Position numbers and translations under genes: made by a program. A stretch of DNA of 64,000 nt, from assembly GCF_007991655.1 (NCBI RefSeq), contig NZ_BJYT01000004.1, forward strand, positions 124,001-188,000, in the 5' to 3' direction. The notes beneath the pieces are model-generated. The model was not told the origin of the DNA. It saw only the letters and a list, made by a program, of their open reading frames with translations, and searched no databases. This document shows, piece by piece, positions 1-8,110 of the stretch. How positions within the stretch are numbered: position 1 is the stretch's first letter; the number at the start of each line of letters is the position of its first letter. The DNA is from Segetibacter aerophilus (GTDB lineage: Bacteria; Bacteroidota; Bacteroidia; Chitinophagales; Chitinophagaceae).

Positions 1-1154
1 CGATTAAAGAATTATGGAGCCCGGTTTACATTGACAGTAAGTCGGCAACGCAAAACTTTAAAAGCAGCTTTGAAATAGAAAATAGGTATTTCTATACGGA
101 TCTTAAGCAAGTAAAGTTCGAATGGAAATTGGTTGACTTTCAAAAACCCTGGCAAACTGGAACAAGTGTAAAGGTGCTTCAAAAAGGAACGTTGCAAGGG
201 CCTTCGCTAGCACCAGGTCAAAAAGGTATGCTAGATCTTCCACTACCGGGAAATGCCAAAGCAGATGCGTTATACCTTACAGCTTTTACTGCAAAAGGCG
301 ATACCATTTGTACATGGAGCTGGGCGGGCAGTTCGCCAAAAACAATAGCCAATGCAATACCTACAGTCTTTTTAAAAACTGATGTTTCCGCAAAAGAAGA
401 TGCACAGGCATTGGCACTCACTTTTGATGGCCTTACTTATTATTTTGATAAAACGACCGGCTATCTTCAAAAAGTAAACAACGGCCAAAAAGAAATTTCA
501 CTGAGTGGCGGACCGGCTCTGGCTGGTAGTAGTCAAAAGCTTAGTCAATTTAAAAGTTTTAAACAAGGGGACGAATATGTCGTGAAACCAACCTATAGCG
601 GAGACAGCTTACAGGTAACATGGACTTTCCGCAAAGGAAGACTGCCGAGGCTGGAGTATAGCTATCTCACAAAGGATACTGCCGATTATATGGGCATCAC
701 CTTCAACTACCCCGAAGAAAAAATTAAAGGCATGAAGTGGATGGGGAGAGGACCATATCATGTCTGGAAAAATCGTTTAAAAGGTCCGCAATTTGGCGTT
801 TGGGAAAAGGCCTACAACAACACTATCACCGGCGAAAATTGGAAGTACCCCGAATTCAAAGGCTGGCACTCAGAGATGAACTGGGTGAAGTTGCAAAATG
901 AGGAAAGCGATTTTACAATATATACCGATCAGCAAAATATTTATTTCCAAATGTTACAACCAGAAAAAGCAAAAGCGTCCGGGAACAACAATACAAATCC
1001 CGCTTTTCCCGGCAACACTATCGGTTTTATGCATGCCATTTCTGCAATAGGTACAAAGTTTCAAAAAGCGGAAGTAATGGGCCCGCAAAGCCAAAAAAAT
1101 GGCCGACAAGGAAGTGTTCCGTTAACAGGAGCCTTGTATTTCGATTTTAGATAA
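1..1154 (+). CDS. Glycoside hydrolase family 2 beta-galactosidase, C-terminal part (5' truncated by window edge)
   Basis: The reading frame is open from base 3 to the TAA at 1152-1154, so the gene starts outside the window. About 383 residues are visible. The first residues (LWSPVYID, then FYTDLKQVKFEWKLVDF) look like the LacZ domain-4 immunoglobulin-like fold. The rest is the Bgal_small_N beta-sandwich, with the diagnostic MGRGPYHVWKNR stretch that corresponds to the conserved GRGP-E-Y-DR motif of LacZ. The catalytic TIM barrel lies upstream and cannot be checked. The family hydrolyses terminal beta-galactosides or related plant glycans, and the Bacteroidota members are usually periplasmic. 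A TTG codon at 129 is internal and is not the start. A second, unrelated GH2 enzyme lies at 24853-27285. Confidence 0.88.
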   Translation, partial: IKELWSPVYIDSKSATQNFKSSFEIENRYFYTDLKQVKFEWKLVDFQKPWQTGTSVKVLQKGTLQGPSLAPGQKGMLDLPLPGNAKADALYLTAFTAKGDTICTWSWAGSSPKTIANAIPTVFLKTDVSAKEDAQALALTFDGLTYYFDKTTGYLQKVNNGQKEISLSGGPALAGSSQKLSQFKSFKQGDEYVVKPTYSGDSLQVTWTFRKGRLPRLEYSYLTKDTADYMGITFNYPEEKIKGMKWMGRGPYHVWKNRLKGPQFGVWEKAYNNTITGENWKYPEFKGWHSEMNWVKLQNEESDFTIYTDQQNIYFQMLQPEKAKASGNNNTNPAFPGNTIGFMHAISAIGTKFQKAEVMGPQSQKNGRQGSVPLTGALYFDFR

Positions 1155-1183
1155 AACGTTTAAAAAGTATTACAAGCAATAAA

Positions 1184-1238
1184 ATAGCTACTGCAAATAG
1201 AAGTCTTCTTTGAGCTTTCTTCCATTGGCAGTAGCTAT
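1184..1238. terminator. Inverted repeat between convergent genes, possible bidirectional terminator
   Basis: The 11-bp arms ATAGCTACTGC (1184-1194) and GCAGTAGCTAT (1228-1238) are perfectly complementary around a 33-nt loop. They lie between the end of the GH2 gene (+) and the end of the proline-tract gene (-). The loop is long and there is no clear T-tract, so the assignment is tentative. Confidence 0.35.
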
Positions 1239-1257
1239 AAAAGTTTCAGCAATAATC

Positions 1258-1578
1258 CTACAATTTTCCTTTTTGTTTTGGCAAAGGTGGAGGAGGAGGA
1301 GGAGGCGGTGGTGGAACCTGTTCACGTTCACCGTACTTTTTTTTGCCCGAAGTCTTCGTTTTTTCCGTCTTCAAGTTTTGTTCAGACACCTTTTCATCTC
1401 CCTGGTGCCATTGTTTCGACTTGTATTCTTTCTTCTTTTCTTCTGACTCCGCAACTTCTTCATCTTTTACGATGACTGGTGGAGTGAACTTTGTTTTACT
1501 ACTGCTCTTCTTTTGAGCACTCGCTGTGAGTGAGCAGAGTACAAGTGCCCCGATTGCTGCATTTTTTAAAAGTTTCAT
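1258..1578 (-). CDS. Small secreted protein with C-terminal polyproline tract
   Basis: A 106-residue protein with a signal peptide (MKLLKNAAIGALVLCSLTASA, cleavage near AQKK). The body is lysine/glutamate-rich and low complexity, and the C-terminus has ten consecutive prolines followed by LPKQKGKL. The ATG at 1578 puts the hydrophobic core next to the start; the longer TTG start at 1593 adds only five residues. I recognise no family. The mature protein is charged and probably disordered. The polyproline run is encoded by GGN/GGA-type triplets on the + strand, which could vary in length by slippage. Function unknown. Confidence 0.6.
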   Translation of the reverse strand: MKLLKNAAIGALVLCSLTASAQKKSSSKTKFTPPVIVKDEEVAESEEKKKEYKSKQWHQGDEKVSEQNLKTEKTKTSGKKKYGEREQVPPPPPPPPPPLPKQKGKL

Positions 1579-1644
1579 ATGCGCTGTTTTCAATAAGATG
1601 CGGCGGGCGTAGCAATTCCATAGATGCTAACGGATCCTGCACTT

Positions 1645-2157
1645 TCACAAGTCTTTCTCCATTACATAATCATTCATATAGTAGCCGCTTCCTATATCAA
1701 TATCTTCTTGCTTAATTACAAAAAACCCCTGTTTTTCGTAAAAACCTTTGGCTATGTTTTTACGGTTAACATTCAGCTGTAATTTAGTTGCACCCATACT
1801 CTTCGAGACCGTTTCGACTGTTTCAAGCAGCGTTCTTCCCAGCCCGCTTTTTTGCTCCGAGGGCAAAACGTATAACTTTTGAAGCTTGTAAATATCTTTC
1901 TCGAGGTTAGAAAAAGATGCAAAGCCGACGGGTGCATATTCTCTTAACGCAAGAAAAAAATAGTGGTGCTTTTTCATCTGATCCTCCAGTGCAGAAGGAC
2001 TGTACAACTTGTCAAGCATATATGTCAGCTGGTCCCGACCTAACAAGGCCTCGTAGGCAGCAGGCCATGTTTTATTTGCTATGTCGCGGATAAATGGAAT
2101 ATCATTATAAGAAGCAGGTCTTATCGCTAATCCTGCAGAGGGTATTTGATTGTTCAT
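1645..2157 (-). CDS. GNAT family N-acetyltransferase
   Basis: 170 residues, the usual size of a single GNAT domain. Motif A is visible as KLQKLYVLPSEQKSGLGRTLL, where the beta4 strand is followed by the Q/R-x-x-G-x-G/A pyrophosphate-binding loop (QKSGLG). Motif B follows as NVNRKNIAKGFYEKQGFFV, with the typical N-x-x-A-x-x-F-Y-x-x-x-G-F pattern. The protein should transfer an acetyl group from acetyl-CoA to a small amine or protein N-terminus in the cytoplasm; the substrate cannot be predicted. It is monocistronic, with an ATG start at 2157. Confidence 0.85.
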   Translation of the reverse strand: MNNQIPSAGLAIRPASYNDIPFIRDIANKTWPAAYEALLGRDQLTYMLDKLYSPSALEDQMKKHHYFFLALREYAPVGFASFSNLEKDIYKLQKLYVLPSEQKSGLGRTLLETVETVSKSMGATKLQLNVNRKNIAKGFYEKQGFFVIKQEDIDIGSGYYMNDYVMEKDL

Positions 2158-2205
2158 GTAAAAATTACTTATTGTACCGGGCTTACAGTTCGTTCATAAG
2201 CAATG

Positions 2206-2226
2206 GTTGCGTCGCACTCTTGTACT
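2206..2226 (+). repeat. GTTGCGTCGC intergenic repeat, copy A
   Basis: Contains the 20-mer GTTGCGTCGCACTCTTGTAC, also found intact at 2947-2967 (inverted), 12745-12765 and 24752-24771. It lies 37 nt beyond the stop of the leftward gene 2264-2845 and reads antisense to it. Confidence 0.85.
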
Positions 2227-2263
2227 TTTGAGTTTAAGCAACAATAGAGCGAGTGACCTTAAG

Positions 2264-2845
2264 CTACGACAGCAGCCGCTTGATCTCAAGGTCAATTTTG
2301 TAGTTCTCTAATTCTTCTTCTGTAATCATATCAGTCTCCTTCAGCCAATTGAGCCTTGCTATGTATTCTTCGTCAGGAGTGTTGGGGTCGAAGGTGAGGT
2401 ACTTGTTTTTGATGTTGTCTTTTGTTGCTTTAATAACCAGTTCAATAAACTCCAAGACCTTTTGTTCGGAAGGAATGTTTCTATAAAAAACGAGGTTCTT
2501 GTCGCCGCCCACTAAATAAATATCATCCTGGTGCTGCTTGAAAATACTAAAGATGGCAAGACCTAACCAACAAACATAATTAACGATGAGGTTCCTCATG
2601 CCTACGTTGTGAAGAAGAAGTTCTGAAATAGTCAGGGCAACAGGAATTAGAATACATACAACAAGAAAAATCTTTCCGGGCATCGTATTGTCGGCCTGGT
2701 ATTGTGTTTGAAATCCGAGTTTTTCAATCCTTACTTCGTACTTATCTATTTTGCTCGTTGATTTCGTTTCTACAAGAACCTTATCAGCGAACAACGTATG
2801 TCTTCGATAATTAAATCCTCGTTTTTGTTCCAGTACTGCAATCAT
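2264..2845 (-). CDS. Membrane protein with C-terminal SHOCT-like segment
   Basis: 193 residues, no family recognised over the full length. The N-terminal ~45 residues resemble a membrane-associated PH/YdbT-like start (tyrosine-rich, strand-like). Two hydrophobic segments follow at about residues 58-75 (IFLVVCILIPVALTISELLL) and 86-104 (IVNYVCWLGLAIFSIF). The last 30 residues (LNWLKETDMITEEELENYK) match the pattern of the short C-terminal SHOCT domain, in which leucines are followed by I-T-x-E-E-F/L-E-x-x-K. The gene is bracketed by two inverted copies (A and B) of the intergenic 20-mer repeat. The real start may be the ATG at 2845. Confidence 0.6.
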   Translation of the reverse strand: MIAVLEQKRGFNYRRHTLFADKVLVETKSTSKIDKYEVRIEKLGFQTQYQADNTMPGKIFLVVCILIPVALTISELLLHNVGMRNLIVNYVCWLGLAIFSIFKQHQDDIYLVGGDKNLVFYRNIPSEQKVLEFIELVIKATKDNIKNKYLTFDPNTPDEEYIARLNWLKETDMITEEELENYKIDLEIKRLLS

Positions 2846-2946
2846 TTTTTCTACTAACTTTTCTGTTTGATTAATATTTTTCTAGTGCATCCAACCAACT
2901 TCAGCTATAGTTCTGCTACCGTTTTTTTTGCTCCATATATTTCACC

Positions 2947-2967
2947 AGTACAAGAGTGCGACGCAAC
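2947..2967 (-). repeat. GTTGCGTCGC intergenic repeat, copy B
   Basis: Exact 21-base inverted match of copy A. It sits 85 nt beyond the valS stop and in the same sense as valS. With copy A it forms inverted repeats around gene 2264-2845. Confidence 0.85.
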
Positions 2968-3052
2968 GAAAGCTTAATAGTAGTAAACTGCCGGGATACA
3001 CATTTCTCCTTGGAAGGTATGTTCGCACCAGTTTTCAAATCATTCGGCTTAC

Positions 3053-5836
3053 TTAGACCAGGTTCGCCAAACTTTCTTCTATCGTTCTGATTCTTGCCTC
3101 AGCGTCGGCCTGTTTCTTTTTTTCAAGATCCACCACTTCTGCTTTAGCATTGGCTACAAACCGCTCGTTGCTTAACTTCTTAAGTACACTCTGCAAAAAA
3201 CCTTTCTGATGTTCCAGGTCTTTTAAAAGCTCGGCCTTTACTGCCTGTATATCTGCCTTTCTCTCGCTTTCAATATAAAACTTATCCTTCTCTATAGCCA
3301 CCACCGTAGCATTTGCTACAGTCTCCTGCACATAGCTAATCGTTTCTGCATTTACCTGTTTTAGCAAAATGCTTTCGATTTTCCTGTAAACCTCACTATG
3401 CTCAGACTGAATAAACAGCTTAATAGTTTCTTTTGGCTTCAATTGGCTTTTATTTCGCGCGTCCCGCAACGCTGAAATTACCTGCTTCAATAATTCACCG
3501 GATGTTAAGATCTCGTGGTTTGCTTCTTTTATGGCAGAAAATTGTTTTACACATAAATCATCTTGTTTATCGCTGAGCAGATGATATATCTCTTCTGTAA
3601 TAAAAGGCATGAACGGATGCAGCAATTGCATCAGTTCCTCAAAAAATTGGATTGTTTTATGGTAGACTTCATCTTCGATCGGTTGATCAAAACCAGGCTT
3701 GATCCATTCGAGGTACCAGCTACAAAAGTCGTCCCAGATGAGGGAGTAAATAACTTTTAAAGCCTCGCTTAACCTAAATTGGCTATATAGAATTTCAACG
3801 TCTGCTCTTACCTGTTGCAACCTGTTTGCAAACCAGTTGATAGCATAATTGGCGTGATCAAGATGTGCTTCGTTAGGTAGATGATCGATTTCGCCAAAAA
3901 GTTGTTTCGTCTCATCCACCAATTCAAAATTATCGTCGACAATCTCTTTGGTATCTTCAGCCATTTGCCGGCCTTCCCAGATCTTCACGAGCTTTAAGGC
4001 ATTCCACAGCTTGTTATTAAAATTGCGGCCCTGCTCGAGGCTTGCCTCGTCGAACAACAAGTCATTACCTGCAGGCGAAGAAATCATGATACCGAAACGA
4101 ACTGCATCGGCGCCATATTTATCAATCAGGTCTAACAGGTCGGGACTGTTGCCTAAACTTTTGCTCATTTTTCTGCCTTGCTTATCGCGCACCATACCAG
4201 TGAAGTACACGTCGCTGAAAGGCTTCACATTTTTGTAATGCATCCCTGCCATAATCATCCTGGCAACCCAGAAGAAAATAATATCCTGTCCTGTCACCAA
4301 AACGGAGGTCGGATAGTAGTAATCCACCTCTTTATTGCCAGGATCAGAAATGCCTTTAAAAACCTCCATAGGCCACAACCATGAAGAGAACCATGTATCG
4401 AGAACATCAGAGTCTTGGGTTAGCTGTAAGCTATCAGCTGCAAGCTGCAAGCTTTCCCCATCTTGTTGTTCTGCCCTTGAAGCTTGCAGCTTGAGGCTTG
4501 CAGCTTGCTCTCTTGTCTCCGCTACAAACACATTTCCTTTGTCATCGTACCATGCGGGTATTTGCTGGCCCCACCAGAGTTGGCGGCTGATGCACCAATC
4601 TTTTACATTTTCAAGCCAATATTTGTAAGTCGCTAAAAATTTTTCTCCCGGGTGTATTTTTATTTCTCCATCAAGCACAGCACGCAAAGCTGGACCCGCC
4701 ATTTCTTTCATTTTCAAAAACCATTGGGTGCTGATGCGTGGTTCAACTACTACACCACTTCGTTGGCTGTATCCCAACCGGCTGGGGTATTCCTCTTCCT
4801 TTAAGAAATAGCCTTTTTCCTTCAGTTCGACCAGTACTTTTTTGCGGGCTGCAAACCGTTCTACGCCAACATAAATTTGAGCAGCTTCGCTCAGGGTTCC
4901 GTCTTCGTTTAGCGTATCTACTACTTCAAGGTTATGTTTTAAACCAAGGTTGTAGTCGTTGATGTCGTGGGCCGGGGTAACCTTTAAAGCACCGGTACCA
5001 AAAGTTGGGTCTACATATTCATCAAATATTATAGGGATGCGACGATCTATTAACGGAACAATGGCGTACTTCCCTTTCAGGTGCGCAAATCGTTCGTCGT
5101 TAGGATTTACACAAATGGCTGTGTCGCCCATGATAGTTTCCGGGCGCTGGGTCGCAATGGTAATATAGTTCTCAAATGACTGATCGCTCTCGTTTTTATC
5201 CGTCGTCTCTGCACTGGTGTCGGCCAACCGATATTTTAAATAATACAGCTTCCCAACAATGTCTTTGAACTCCACCTCTTCATCACTCAATGCAGTCTTG
5301 GCAGCAGGATCCCAATTAATCATCCTGGCTCCGCGGTACACTAGGCCCTTATTGTACAGATCTACAAACACCTTCATTACGGCTTTATAGTAATGATCGT
5401 CCATAGTAAATGTGGTACGGTCCCAGTCAACGCTGCAACCTAGCTTAGCAATTTGGCTATAGATAATACCGCCGTATTTTTCTTTCCATTCAAAGGCATA
5501 CTTTAAAAATTCTTCACGGCTCAAAGTGCTTTTGTCGATGCCTTGCTCTTTCAACATTTGCACCACCTTCGCTTCTGTGGCTATACTTGCATGATCGCTT
5601 CCCGGAACCCAGCATGCATTGAAGCCACTCATCCTCGCTTTTCTAACAAGGATGTCTTGTACGGTCTCGTTGAGCGTATGGCCCATGTGTAAGACACCAG
5701 TAACATTAGGGGGAGGTATTACGACAGTATAAGAGGGCCTTCCATCAGGATGGCTGTTGAAATATTTCTTATCGGTCCAGTGTTTATACCATTTTTCTTC
5801 AGTAGCCGAAGGGATATAATTTTTACTTAGTTCCAT
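3053..5836 (-). CDS. valS: Valine--tRNA ligase with an in-frame repeat insertion
   Basis: 927 residues from the ATG at 5836. The frame is open further upstream to 6019, but that part would overlap a terminator and a lipoprotein gene and lacks synthetase homology, so I reject it. Class-I signatures are HMGH at residues 50-53 (HIGH) and KMSKS at 556-560. DVLDTWFSSWLWP and the C-terminal anticodon-binding and coiled-coil (LEHQKGFL...) regions are typical of ValRS. The enzyme charges tRNA-Val with valine and edits Thr-tRNA-Val in its CP1 domain. Just before DVLDTWFSS, about residues 443-471 are an extra segment rich in SLKLQA/SLQLAADSLQL, encoded by an inverted repeat (see 4422-4506). It should not disturb the catalytic motifs. 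A -7 like box lies at 5900-5907. Confidence 0.96.
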   Translation of the reverse strand: MELSKNYIPSATEEKWYKHWTDKKYFNSHPDGRPSYTVVIPPPNVTGVLHMGHTLNETVQDILVRKARMSGFNACWVPGSDHASIATEAKVVQMLKEQGIDKSTLSREEFLKYAFEWKEKYGGIIYSQIAKLGCSVDWDRTTFTMDDHYYKAVMKVFVDLYNKGLVYRGARMINWDPAAKTALSDEEVEFKDIVGKLYYLKYRLADTSAETTDKNESDQSFENYITIATQRPETIMGDTAICVNPNDERFAHLKGKYAIVPLIDRRIPIIFDEYVDPTFGTGALKVTPAHDINDYNLGLKHNLEVVDTLNEDGTLSEAAQIYVGVERFAARKKVLVELKEKGYFLKEEEYPSRLGYSQRSGVVVEPRISTQWFLKMKEMAGPALRAVLDGEIKIHPGEKFLATYKYWLENVKDWCISRQLWWGQQIPAWYDDKGNVFVAETREQAASLKLQASRAEQQDGESLQLAADSLQLTQDSDVLDTWFSSWLWPMEVFKGISDPGNKEVDYYYPTSVLVTGQDIIFFWVARMIMAGMHYKNVKPFSDVYFTGMVRDKQGRKMSKSLGNSPDLLDLIDKYGADAVRFGIMISSPAGNDLLFDEASLEQGRNFNNKLWNALKLVKIWEGRQMAEDTKEIVDDNFELVDETKQLFGEIDHLPNEAHLDHANYAINWFANRLQQVRADVEILYSQFRLSEALKVIYSLIWDDFCSWYLEWIKPGFDQPIEDEVYHKTIQFFEELMQLLHPFMPFITEEIYHLLSDKQDDLCVKQFSAIKEANHEILTSGELLKQVISALRDARNKSQLKPKETIKLFIQSEHSEVYRKIESILLKQVNAETISYVQETVANATVVAIEKDKFYIESERKADIQAVKAELLKDLEHQKGFLQSVLKKLSNERFVANAKAEVVDLEKKKQADAEARIRTIEESLANLV
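4422..4506. repeat. Inverted AAGCTTGCAGCTTG repeat inserted inside valS
   Basis: The left arm (4422-4454) contains CAAGCTGCAAGCTT. The right arm (4480-4506) begins AAGCTTGCAGCTTG, a perfect 14-base complement, and continues with a related degenerate copy. The two arms are separated by about 25 nt. The segment is in frame with valS and encodes the extra SLKLQA/SLQLAADSLQL residues. Within each arm the unit AGCTGCA/AGCTTGC is itself repeated. Confidence 0.75.
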
Positions 5837-5899
5837 AGTTGAATGTGTACTTCTACCGGTAGTATCCGGAAATGATCGATCGAAAAAAAATTCGGAGAG

Positions 5900-5907
5900 C
5901 AAATGTA
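5900..5907 (-). promoter_or_regulatory. Candidate -7 box for valS
   Basis: TACATTTG on the minus strand fits the Bacteroidota TAnnTTTG -7 consensus exactly and lies 63 nt upstream of the valS ATG. No convincing TTG -33 element was found. Confidence 0.4.
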
Positions 5908-5945
5908 CTAAAACGAACTGCTGTTTGAGAAACCATTGAGGGCAT

Positions 5946-5969
5946 AAAAAAAGGCCCTGCAACGGACCT
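5946..5969 (-). terminator. Rho-independent terminator of the small lipoprotein gene
   Basis: On the minus strand, AGGTCC and GGGCCT form a 6-bp stem (one G-U pair) with loop GTTGCA and are followed directly by a run of T. It lies 22 nt beyond the stop of the gene at 5992-6213, which supports transcription of valS from its own promoter. Confidence 0.65.
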
Positions 5970-5991
5970 AATAAATCGGCTTGATAACAAT

Positions 5992-6213
5992 TTACCAGAT
6001 CATCATTTTTCCGTCCCACGAGTTTACAGGGCGAAGTGAAGCGGTATTTAAATACTCAAGGTCCTTATCTTTTCTATCGTCGGTTTTATCGCGGTTAGCA
6101 ATTAACAACGACCTACAACACTTAACCAAAACTTTAGCCGAGCTATTTATAAACTGACACGAAGTAGTTGCCAGAATTAAGACGAAGAATATTGAGTAAA
6201 GAAGCTTTTTCAT
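5992..6213 (-). CDS. Small putative lipoprotein
   Basis: 73 residues. MKKLLYSIFFVLILATTSC is a classic type-II signal with lipobox ATTSC and Cys19 as the lipidation site. The mature part is short and basic/polar with further cysteines (KCCRS) and a C-terminal WDGKMMIW. No family recognised. A terminator follows the gene at once and valS comes next on the same strand, so it is its own transcription unit. Small lipoproteins of this kind are common and poorly conserved in Bacteroidota. Confidence 0.55.
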   Translation of the reverse strand: MKKLLYSIFFVLILATTSCQFINSSAKVLVKCCRSLLIANRDKTDDRKDKDLEYLNTASLRPVNSWDGKMMIW

Positions 6214-6524
6214 CAGCTTTGGTTTTGTATGACTAAAATAAATATAAGTTTTATTTTACCTGTGTTAATAATTGTTAACAGGAGCAGTATAAAAGCTTTT
6301 TTCAGAAGTTAGACGTGCTGCCTTTTATTTTGTTACAGAAGTTTTTAATTTTTTTTGAAGAGTAAATCTTGTTGGCTAATCAGATTTTAATTCTACTGTA
6401 GCAAGTTTGTTTGCGTGTAATAGTGCAGAAGATTTACCCTCATGCAACCGTCTTTTTGCTAATTTTTTTGGGAAAAGTTATTGCTCCTTTTAAAATCCGC
6501 TTACCTTTAACCTTTACAATTTTG
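6214..6524. other. Gene-free divergent intergenic region
   Basis: 311 bp between the divergent starts at 6213 (-) and 6525 (+). It holds a bulged hairpin at 6259-6282 (CCTGT-G-TTAA pairing with TTAACAGG, loop TAATTG) and AT-rich stretches. The frame of the nuclease gene is open back to 6411, but no family-like residues are found there. No other gene is seen. Confidence 0.5.
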
Positions 6525-7889
6525 ATGTTTGCAATAGTAGATATAGAAACAACCGGGGGGTATGCAAGTGGTAATTCTATCACTGAAATTGCTATTGCTG
6601 TACACGATGGGGAGCGATTGGTAGATTATTTCGAAACCCTCATCAATCCTGAAACGCCAATACCAAGATATATACAGGCACTTACCGGTATCACCAATCC
6701 AATGGTTAGCCAGGCGCCACTCTTTGAGGAAGTAGCTCCGAAGATCTATGGGCTATTACATGATAAAGTTTTTGTAGCGCATAATGTCAATTTCGATTAT
6801 TCTTTTGTAAAGCATCAATTGGCGCAGTATGGGTACGAACTTGATACCAAAAAGCTGTGTACAGTTCGCCTTGCCCGGAAAGTTTTACCCGGTCATCCAA
6901 GTTATAGTTTAGGAAATCTCTGTCGTTGTTTGGAAATAGAGATTGAACAACGTCACCGCGCCGGTGGGGATACTTTGGCAACCGTTAAGTTGTTTGAATG
7001 CATTTTAAAAAATGATGTGGACGGCGAGATTAAAACCATGCTGAAGGGCAAAGCGAAAGAGCAATTTCTACCCCCGCATCTGCCCGTTGAAAAAGTTGCT
7101 AAACTACCGTCTTCACCGGGCGTCTATTACTTTCATAATTCCAAGGGCAAAATAGTCTACGTTGGTAAGGCAAAAGATTTAAAAAAACGCGTCAACAGTC
7201 ATTTTTCTAATAACAAACCCGGCAAGCAGAAGCAGGACTTTTTACGCGAGATCCACAACGTTTCATTCCAGGTCTGCGGGTCCGAGCTGATGGCTTTTAT
7301 ACTCGAAAGCATCGAGATAAAAAGATTGTGGCCATTGTATAATCGAAGCTTGAAAGGTTTTCAGCAGACATTTGGATTATACATGTATGAAGATGGCCGA
7401 GGGTATAGAAGGTTGATTATTGAAAAAATGAAAAAGCAGCTTGAGCCACTCTACACTTTCAATCTCCTGCTCGATGGTCTTAATCTTTTGAAACAATTAA
7501 TTGAGCAATTCGAACTGTGCGCGCGGTTGTGCTATGTTGATAAGACTTATGGCCCTACCCTGGCTGATCAACTTACTGCAGTTGAATACAACGAAAGAGT
7601 AAGCAGGGCTATTGAACATTTAAGAAGTTCGCTTCCAAGTTTTGCAGTTGTTGAAGATGTTGCCTTGCCTAAAAAGGAAGAAAAGCAAGGTATTATCCTA
7701 ATGGAAAAGGGACGGTTTTATGGAATGGGTTACGTTCCTGCAAATACTTCCTTTACTCATATCGACGAATATAAAAAGCATGTTACGCAGTACCCCGAAA
7801 GTGAATATATACGCGGGCTAGTGTATCAATACGCAACAAAAAATCCGCATAGAAAAGTAGAGTTTGCTACCAACGTTTCTTCCATGTAA
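6525..7889 (+). CDS. DEDDh exonuclease / GIY-YIG endonuclease fusion
   Basis: 454 residues from the ATG at 6525 (MFAIVDIETTGG). An upstream TTG extends the frame, but the exonuclease fold begins here. Residues 1-165 are a DnaQ/DNA polymerase III epsilon-like 3'-5' exonuclease: ExoI D6-E8 (DIETTG), ExoII D91 (HNVNFD), ExoIII H144 and D149 (HRAGGD). Residues about 195-275 are a GIY-YIG nuclease as in the UvrC N-terminus or Cho: GVY at 199, YVG at 212, then RVNSHF and a conserved Glu in AFILESIEI. A C-terminal ~150-residue region of unknown role follows. The family is thought to act in nucleotide-excision-type or other DNA repair. It lacks the UvrC RNase H and HhH domains, so it is not UvrC. Both active sites look intact. 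Confidence 0.88.
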   Translation: MFAIVDIETTGGYASGNSITEIAIAVHDGERLVDYFETLINPETPIPRYIQALTGITNPMVSQAPLFEEVAPKIYGLLHDKVFVAHNVNFDYSFVKHQLAQYGYELDTKKLCTVRLARKVLPGHPSYSLGNLCRCLEIEIEQRHRAGGDTLATVKLFECILKNDVDGEIKTMLKGKAKEQFLPPHLPVEKVAKLPSSPGVYYFHNSKGKIVYVGKAKDLKKRVNSHFSNNKPGKQKQDFLREIHNVSFQVCGSELMAFILESIEIKRLWPLYNRSLKGFQQTFGLYMYEDGRGYRRLIIEKMKKQLEPLYTFNLLLDGLNLLKQLIEQFELCARLCYVDKTYGPTLADQLTAVEYNERVSRAIEHLRSSLPSFAVVEDVALPKKEEKQGIILMEKGRFYGMGYVPANTSFTHIDEYKKHVTQYPESEYIRGLVYQYATKNPHRKVEFATNVSSM

Positions 7890-8110
7890 GCTAACCGCCC
7901 TGTAATTGACATTTTTATTTTTGGGGATTTTATAAAAAACACCGTCGATTTGTTTAAAGCTACAACGAGTCAACATATTTGACTTCCTAATACTTCTGCG
8001 ATTTCTCCTTTTGTTTCCCCTGTAACTTCTATCATAAATTTGCCCGCTATCTTTATCGCTATTTCCTTGGTGATCTTAGTCTGCCAAAGCAAAATCTACA
8101 ATGTAAGTTT

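Noticed and set aside
3948-5168. Several antisense ORFs over valS (96, 97, 74 and 69 residues)
   Set aside because: Shadows of the valS coding frame, one even across the palindromic insertion.
5837-6019. 61-residue N-terminal extension of valS
   Set aside because: It crosses the small lipoprotein's terminator and 3' end and has no synthetase-like sequence; ATG 5836 fits the family start.
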